Shown here in pieces: positions 60,739 to 64,000 of a stretch of 64,000 nucleotides of DNA. Position numbers and translations under genes: made by a program. This DNA is from Leucobacter allii. Lineage in GTDB: Bacteria; Actinomycetota; Actinomycetes; Actinomycetales; Microbacteriaceae. The stretch is from positions 682,001 through 746,000 of the forward strand of contig NZ_CP095045.1 of NCBI RefSeq assembly GCF_022919155.1, in the 5' to 3' direction. Position 1 is the stretch's first letter. The number at the start of each line of letters is the position of its first letter. A model generated the notes under the pieces. The model was not told where the DNA came from, ran no database searches, and was given only the letters and a program-made list of their open reading frames with translations.

Positions 60739-61713
60739 TCAGGCCTCCCGCGCGTCGCGGGCGATCGCCCCGAGGCGATCGAAGGCCGCGCCCGAGGTCG
60801 GGATGTCGACGTCGAAGACCTCGGCGATGACGCGGGTCCATCCGTGGATGAAGTAGACCCATCCATCGTGCACGTCGAGATCGCGCTCGCCCTCCTGCGC
60901 TCGCGCCTGGTCGAGAAAGACGAGGTCGCCGCGGTAGTTCAGATCCCACACCCGGGCCCGCGCGGGGAAGACCGCGGCGTCGCTGAGCGGGGATCCCGGG
61001 GCGTCCTTCCCCAGGCCGGTGGCGTTGACGATGACGCTCCCCGCCGGCATCGAAGCGAGGACGGCGTCGTTCTCGACGGGATGCGGACTCAGCACGCATC
61101 GCAGCGGTACATCGGTCCCGAATCCCGCGTAGACCTCCGCCAGGGAATCGAGACGCGCCTGACTGCGGTTGCTCACCACGATCTCGGCGGGCACATCGGA
61201 GCCGCGCTCGGCTCGGGTCAGGTGCCAGGCCATGGCGATCGCCGAGCCGCCGGCACCCATGAGGAACACGGAGCGACCCGGCCACTCGCCGTCGGCGACG
61301 ATCGCGTCGAGTGCGTAGCCCGCGGTGATCGGGTCCTTCGCGTGGGCGCGCAGCTGCCCGTCACGCCGGGAGATGCAGCTGATCTCGTCCATGAGCACGG
61401 TCAACGGATCCGCGTAGTCGAACAGGTCCGCGGCCGCCTGATACAGGTCGAGCTTGTGCGTGGTGACGAGCGCCCCGATGCTGAGTGCGTCGTCGCGGAA
61501 GAACTGGACGACGGCCCGGTAGTCGTCCACCGGGGCGTGCAGCGGGAGGTCGATGCCGACGAAGTCGACGTCCCCGAGGCCGAGCTCCTCGGCCCACAAC
61601 GGGAAGACCCGTCGTATCGAGGACTTCGCGGTGCTGACGCCGATGAAGTAGAACGTGCGGCGCCTCGCCGGGTGCAGCGTCGTGGCGGTGAACGTCGGGT
61701 ACTGGTCGGTCAT
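60739..61713 (-). CDS. shikimate-dehydrogenase-like oxidoreductase
   Basis: The 324-residue protein has the two-domain shikimate dehydrogenase layout: YFIGVSTAKSSIRRVFPLWA, the lysine in GALVTTHKLDLYQAA, FLMGAGGSAIAMAWHL for NADP, and VNATGLGKDAPGSPLSD. The spacing and the insert (YADPLTVLMDEISCI) differ from housekeeping AroE. In a KDPG-aldolase operon it is more likely a paralogue reducing or oxidising a sugar-acid-derived keto compound. Confidence 0.8.
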   Translation of the reverse strand: MTDQYPTFTATTLHPARRRTFYFIGVSTAKSSIRRVFPLWAEELGLGDVDFVGIDLPLHAPVDDYRAVVQFFRDDALSIGALVTTHKLDLYQAAADLFDYADPLTVLMDEISCISRRDGQLRAHAKDPITAGYALDAIVADGEWPGRSVFLMGAGGSAIAMAWHLTRAERGSDVPAEIVVSNRSQARLDSLAEVYAGFGTDVPLRCVLSPHPVENDAVLASMPAGSVIVNATGLGKDAPGSPLSDAAVFPARARVWDLNYRGDLVFLDQARAQEGERDLDVHDGWVYFIHGWTRVIAEVFDVDIPTSGAAFDRLGAIARDAREA

Positions 61714-61719
61714 GTCGGG

Positions 61720-62394
61720 TTACGCTCCTGCGGTCGAGAGGGCCGCGGTGGCGCCCGCGGCGAGTGCGGTGATCTGCGCCCATTCCCCGGCGGCGACGAG
61801 TGCCCGGGGGGCCACCCAGCTGCCACCGATGGCGGTCACCGCGGGAATGGCGAGATAGCTCGCGGCGTTGTGCGCGCCGATCCCGCCGGTGGGCATGAAC
61901 GAGAGGCCGGTGTGCGCGAACGGGGCCGACAGCTGCGCGAGCGCCGCCGCCCCGCCGTTCGCCTCCGCGGGAAAGAACTTCACCGTCGTGTGCCCCTCGG
62001 CGAGACGCTGCTGGATCTCTCCCGCCCCGGTGACCCCCGGGATCACGAGCAGGCCGCGTTCGAGGGCCCGCGCCGCGGTCAGCGGATCCCAGCCCGGGCT
62101 CACACCGAAGGCGGCACCGGCATCCGCAGCCGCGTCGACGTCCGACGGGGTGAGGAGCGTTCCCGCTCCCACAATGCTGTCCGTGCCCGATGCGGCGGCA
62201 CGCACCGCATCGGCGCCGGCGGACGTGCGGAAGGTGATCTCGACGATCGTGATTCCGCCTGCGGCGAGGGCGCGGGTCAGCGGAACCGCCTGCGCCGGGT
62301 CATCGATCTCGATGACGGGAACGACGCGATTCCCGCTGAGGAGCGCTCTGGCGGTCGCCGAGAGCTCGGCCTGCGCGTCCCGCCGGGTGGGCAC
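61720..62394 (-). CDS. KDPG/KHG aldolase
   Basis: The 224-residue protein keeps the class I aldolase residues of 2-dehydro-3-deoxy-phosphogluconate / 4-hydroxy-2-oxoglutarate aldolase: glutamate in IVEITFRT (E52), R56, and the Schiff-base lysine in TTVKFFPAE (K139). VGAGTLLTP, GVSPGWDP and FMPTGGIG complete the barrel. It splits KDPG-type acids into pyruvate and a phosphorylated aldehyde. The GTG at 62394 lies two bases after the isomerase stop. Confidence 0.93.
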   Translation of the reverse strand: MPTRRDAQAELSATARALLSGNRVVPVIEIDDPAQAVPLTRALAAGGITIVEITFRTSAGADAVRAAASGTDSIVGAGTLLTPSDVDAAADAGAAFGVSPGWDPLTAARALERGLLVIPGVTGAGEIQQRLAEGHTTVKFFPAEANGGAAALAQLSAPFAHTGLSFMPTGGIGAHNAASYLAIPAVTAIGGSWVAPRALVAAGEWAQITALAAGATAALSTAGA

Positions 62395-62396
62395 GC

Positions 62397-62996
62397 CTAC
62401 GCCTTCCGGTAGCCGACGTGGTCGGCGTTCTCGCGGAGCGTCCAGCCGCCGGCGCCGTCCGTGACGACGATCCGCCGCATGCCGCCGGCGTCGGCGATGA
62501 GCTGGTAGTCCTGCCCGGCATCGGTGGCGTACGTGAAGAGCGTCACGAAGGGCTCATCGCCGACGTTGACGCTGCGGTGCACCCATTCGCCTGGCACGTT
62601 CACCGCTGAGCCGGGGGTGAGTTCGACCGCCTCGCTCCTGCCGTCGATGGTGTCGAGCAGCATGACACCGCGCCCCGAGAGGCAGTAGTAGAGTTCGGCG
62701 CGGTCCGAGACCTCGTGGAGATGCCCGCGAGTCACGGCGAACTCCTCGCCGTAGCGTCCCGGAAGGAGGCGGGAGGTGCCGATGGTCAAGGCGCCGGAGT
62801 GGGGGCCGTGGTCCTGGGACTCGACGCGGTAGACGAGCGCGTCGGCTCCCTGCGCGACGACGGCCGCATCGTAGGCGGCGCTGTCGCGGTACACGCCGCG
62901 CATATCGCCGAGGTGCTTCGAGTAGATGCCGTTGTTGCCCGTCAGCGTGCCGTCCGATGAGACGACGAGCTGGGCGGGGAGATCGAGTTCGGGCAC
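62397..62996 (-). CDS. cupin-type glucose-6-phosphate isomerase
   Basis: The 199-residue protein is an archaeal-type (cupin) phosphoglucose isomerase: RYGEEFAVTRGHLHEVSDRA carries the metal-binding histidines and glutamate, followed by ELYYCLSGRGVMLL and SAVNVPGEWVHRSVNVGDEP with the third histidine. It interconverts glucose-6-phosphate and fructose-6-phosphate or a similar pair. The GTG at 62996 is chosen because GGAAGGA is seven bases upstream; the longer frame has no such site. It leads the operon with KDPG aldolase. Confidence 0.88.
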   Translation of the reverse strand: MPELDLPAQLVVSSDGTLTGNNGIYSKHLGDMRGVYRDSAAYDAAVVAQGADALVYRVESQDHGPHSGALTIGTSRLLPGRYGEEFAVTRGHLHEVSDRAELYYCLSGRGVMLLDTIDGRSEAVELTPGSAVNVPGEWVHRSVNVGDEPFVTLFTYATDAGQDYQLIADAGGMRRIVVTDGAGGWTLRENADHVGYRKA

Positions 62997-63024
62997 GAGA
63001 GTCCTTCCATCAGCGTGAAGTTTC

Positions 63025-63037
63025 GTAGTAATGCTAC
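63025..63037. promoter_or_regulatory. GTAGTAATGCTAC operator (left)
   Basis: GTAG-TAATG-CTAC palindrome, 28 bases upstream of the minus-strand isomerase start. It pairs with a second copy at 63109-63121; the shared form is GTAGTRWTRCTAC, like sites of FadR/UxuR-type GntR regulators. Confidence 0.6.
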
Positions 63038-63108
63038 ATGATATCCCGACTGAGTTCGTGTTCACGGGGATTAGCGAGCGATTCTGGCGAGTCTTGGTGT
63101 GGAATGCA

Positions 63109-63121
63109 GTAGTGTTACTAC
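63109..63121. promoter_or_regulatory. GTAGTGTTACTAC operator (right)
   Basis: GTAG-TGTTA-CTAC palindrome, 42 bases upstream of the plus-strand SDR start. Centres of the two copies are 84 bases apart, eight helical turns, so co-binding with looping is possible. No GntR gene is in the window. Confidence 0.6.
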
Positions 63122-63163
63122 TCGCAGGGGATCGGAACGTCGACCTCGGAATGGAGTGGCGAG

Positions 63164-63901
63164 ATGAGCATGGAGGACCCCGCGCCGGCGGCGCTGCGCG
63201 GACGCGTCGCGGTGACCGGCGGTTCCGGGGGCATCGGCACGGAGATCTGCCGGGCACTCGAGGAGCGGGGATGGCGGACGTATGCGCTCGACCGCGTACC
63301 CGGTGATGGCGCCGGAGAATTCATCGAGTGCGACCTGTTGGACGGCGCCAGTGTGGAACGCGCGGTGGCGAGCGTCTACGCCGAGCTCGACACGCCCGTG
63401 TTCCTGGTGACGGCCGCGGGGATCGTCGAGGACGATGTCGCCGCCGAGGAACTCGACATCGAACTGGTCGATCGGGTCATGGGCGTGAACTTCCGAGGTG
63501 TCTTCCTCGCGAATCAGGCGTTCGGCCGTGAATTGATCGCCCGGGGCGGAGGCGCGATCGTCAACATCGCATCGATGTCCGGGAACCACGTGGTCAACTC
63601 CCCGCAGCGCCAGTGCATCTACAACGCGTCGAAGGCCGCGGTCACGGCGCTCACGAAGTCGCTCGCCGTCGAGTGGGGTCCCCGCGGTGTGCGGGTGAAC
63701 GCCCTCTCGCCCGGCTACATCGACACTCCGCTCAACGGCCTCAAGGCTCGGATGCACGCCGAATGGAACGCCGGGACCGTGCTCGGACGCATGGGGACGC
63801 CGCTCGAGGCGGCGCATGCGGTCGAGTTCCTGCTGAGCGAGCGCTCGGGGTACTTCGTCGGCGCCGAGCTGTTGATGGACGGCGGGTTCTCGCTGCGATG
63901 A
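63164..63901 (+). CDS. short-chain dehydrogenase/reductase
   Basis: The 245-residue SDR has VAVTGGSGGIGTEI, VTAAGIVEDD, IASMSGNHVVNSPQ and catalytic YNASKAAVTALTKSL (YxxxK), with VNALSPGYIDTPL after it. RBS GGAATGGAG lies upstream of the ATG. It is divergent from the isomerase/KDPG operon across the paired GTAGT palindromes and overlaps the next kinase gene by ATGA. It is a probable polyol or sugar-acid dehydrogenase. Confidence 0.92.
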   Translation: MSMEDPAPAALRGRVAVTGGSGGIGTEICRALEERGWRTYALDRVPGDGAGEFIECDLLDGASVERAVASVYAELDTPVFLVTAAGIVEDDVAAEELDIELVDRVMGVNFRGVFLANQAFGRELIARGGGAIVNIASMSGNHVVNSPQRQCIYNASKAAVTALTKSLAVEWGPRGVRVNALSPGYIDTPLNGLKARMHAEWNAGTVLGRMGTPLEAAHAVEFLLSERSGYFVGAELLMDGGFSLR

Positions 63902-64000
63902 GCGCATCTGGAAGGGCCGACGAGGCGCCGCTCGTGCTCGCGCACGATCTCGGCACGACCGGGGACAAGGCGACGCTTGTCACCCCGACCGGCGAAGTCG
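63898..64000 (+). CDS. FGGY-family carbohydrate kinase, 5' end
   Basis: The first 34 residues are present before the window ends. LVLAHDLGTTGDKATLVTP is the phosphate-binding opening of FGGY kinases (family DxGTTxxKAxLxD). The start overlaps the SDR stop (ATGA). SDR plus kinase suggests oxidation of a polyol followed by phosphorylation of the ketose. Confidence 0.8.
   Translation, partial: MSASGRADEAPLVLAHDLGTTGDKATLVTPTGEV

Noticed and set aside
58949..62412. Two long plus-strand frames (635 and 563 residues) opposite RpiR 2 and the sugar-acid operon
   Set aside because: No recognisable domain, arginine/glutamate-biased composition, and the opposite strand encodes RpiR, hydroxyacid dehydrogenase, AroE-like and KDPG aldolase proteins with intact active sites.
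1..64000. CRISPR arrays, tRNA or rRNA genes
   Set aside because: No regularly spaced direct repeats and no cloverleaf or rRNA-like conserved segments were noticed on either strand by eye; a covariance-model scan would be decisive.

Overview
This is a high-GC window. Dense overlapping genes (many ATGA, GTGA and TGATG stop/start junctions), frequent GTG starts, an LAxTG-type cell-wall sorting tail and protein families typical of actinobacteria all point to an actinobacterium, most likely Microbacteriaceae; genus is not determinable from the sequence alone. No rRNA, tRNA or CRISPR array was seen. Sampled lines suggest a lower-GC accessory block (about 1-21.7 kb) followed by a higher-GC catabolic block (about 22-64 kb).

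Region 1 (1-5.5 kb) is worn. It holds orphan immunity-like genes (a SUKH/SMI1-type protein and a frameshifted leucine-rich protein), a GNAT acetyltransferase, a MocR-type regulator split by a frameshift, and shreds of a TrwC/MobF conjugative relaxase. Region 2 (5.5-17.2 kb) is a sulfur-flavoured membrane/stress block: a LuxR-type regulator divergent from a SulP anion transporter, an SfLAP/GAP-family membrane protein, SHOCT proteins, a DUF1254 protein, a membrane protein and a tyrosine phosphatase, then an arylsulfatase. The same 20-base palindrome lies in front of both SulP and the arylsulfatase. The sulfatase-activating enzyme gene (FGE) after it has lost its 3' part at an IS3-family element (17196-18474). 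Region 3 (18.7-25.1 kb) has a fatty acid desaturase, a diacylglycerol-kinase-like lipid kinase, a large Ig-repeat surface protein and an Imm1-like orphan immunity protein.

Region 4 (25.2-33.5 kb) is a self-contained catabolic operon: NMT1/SsuA-type ABC uptake system, aldehyde dehydrogenase, an atypical M19 dipeptidase homologue, a phytoene-dehydrogenase-like FAD enzyme, a muconolactone-isomerase-like protein and a LacI regulator. Its promoter is bracketed by two LacI-type palindromes. This is my best candidate for an undescribed pathway.

Region 5 (33.7-64 kb) is a large polyol/sugar/sugar-acid catabolic island: two split transketolases, two complete RbsABC-like importers, five zinc-type alcohol dehydrogenases, several SDRs, an FGGY/glycerol kinase, an LsrG-like monooxygenase-fold protein, two IclR and two RpiR regulators, and a KDPG-aldolase / cupin glucose-6-phosphate isomerase / hydroxyacid dehydrogenase operon. 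Six copies of a GGACA-N3-TGTCY element precede six different transcription units across 20 kb, which ties the island together as one regulon, probably run by the IclR pair. Two other intergenic regions carry their own operator sets: a six-copy TCGATGAACTTTC array at 45.1 kb and paired GTAGTRWTRCTAC palindromes at 63.0-63.1 kb. Several frameshifts (LRR gene, MocR, ALDH, relaxase) are all repaired by adding one base, which raises the possibility of homopolymer undercalls.
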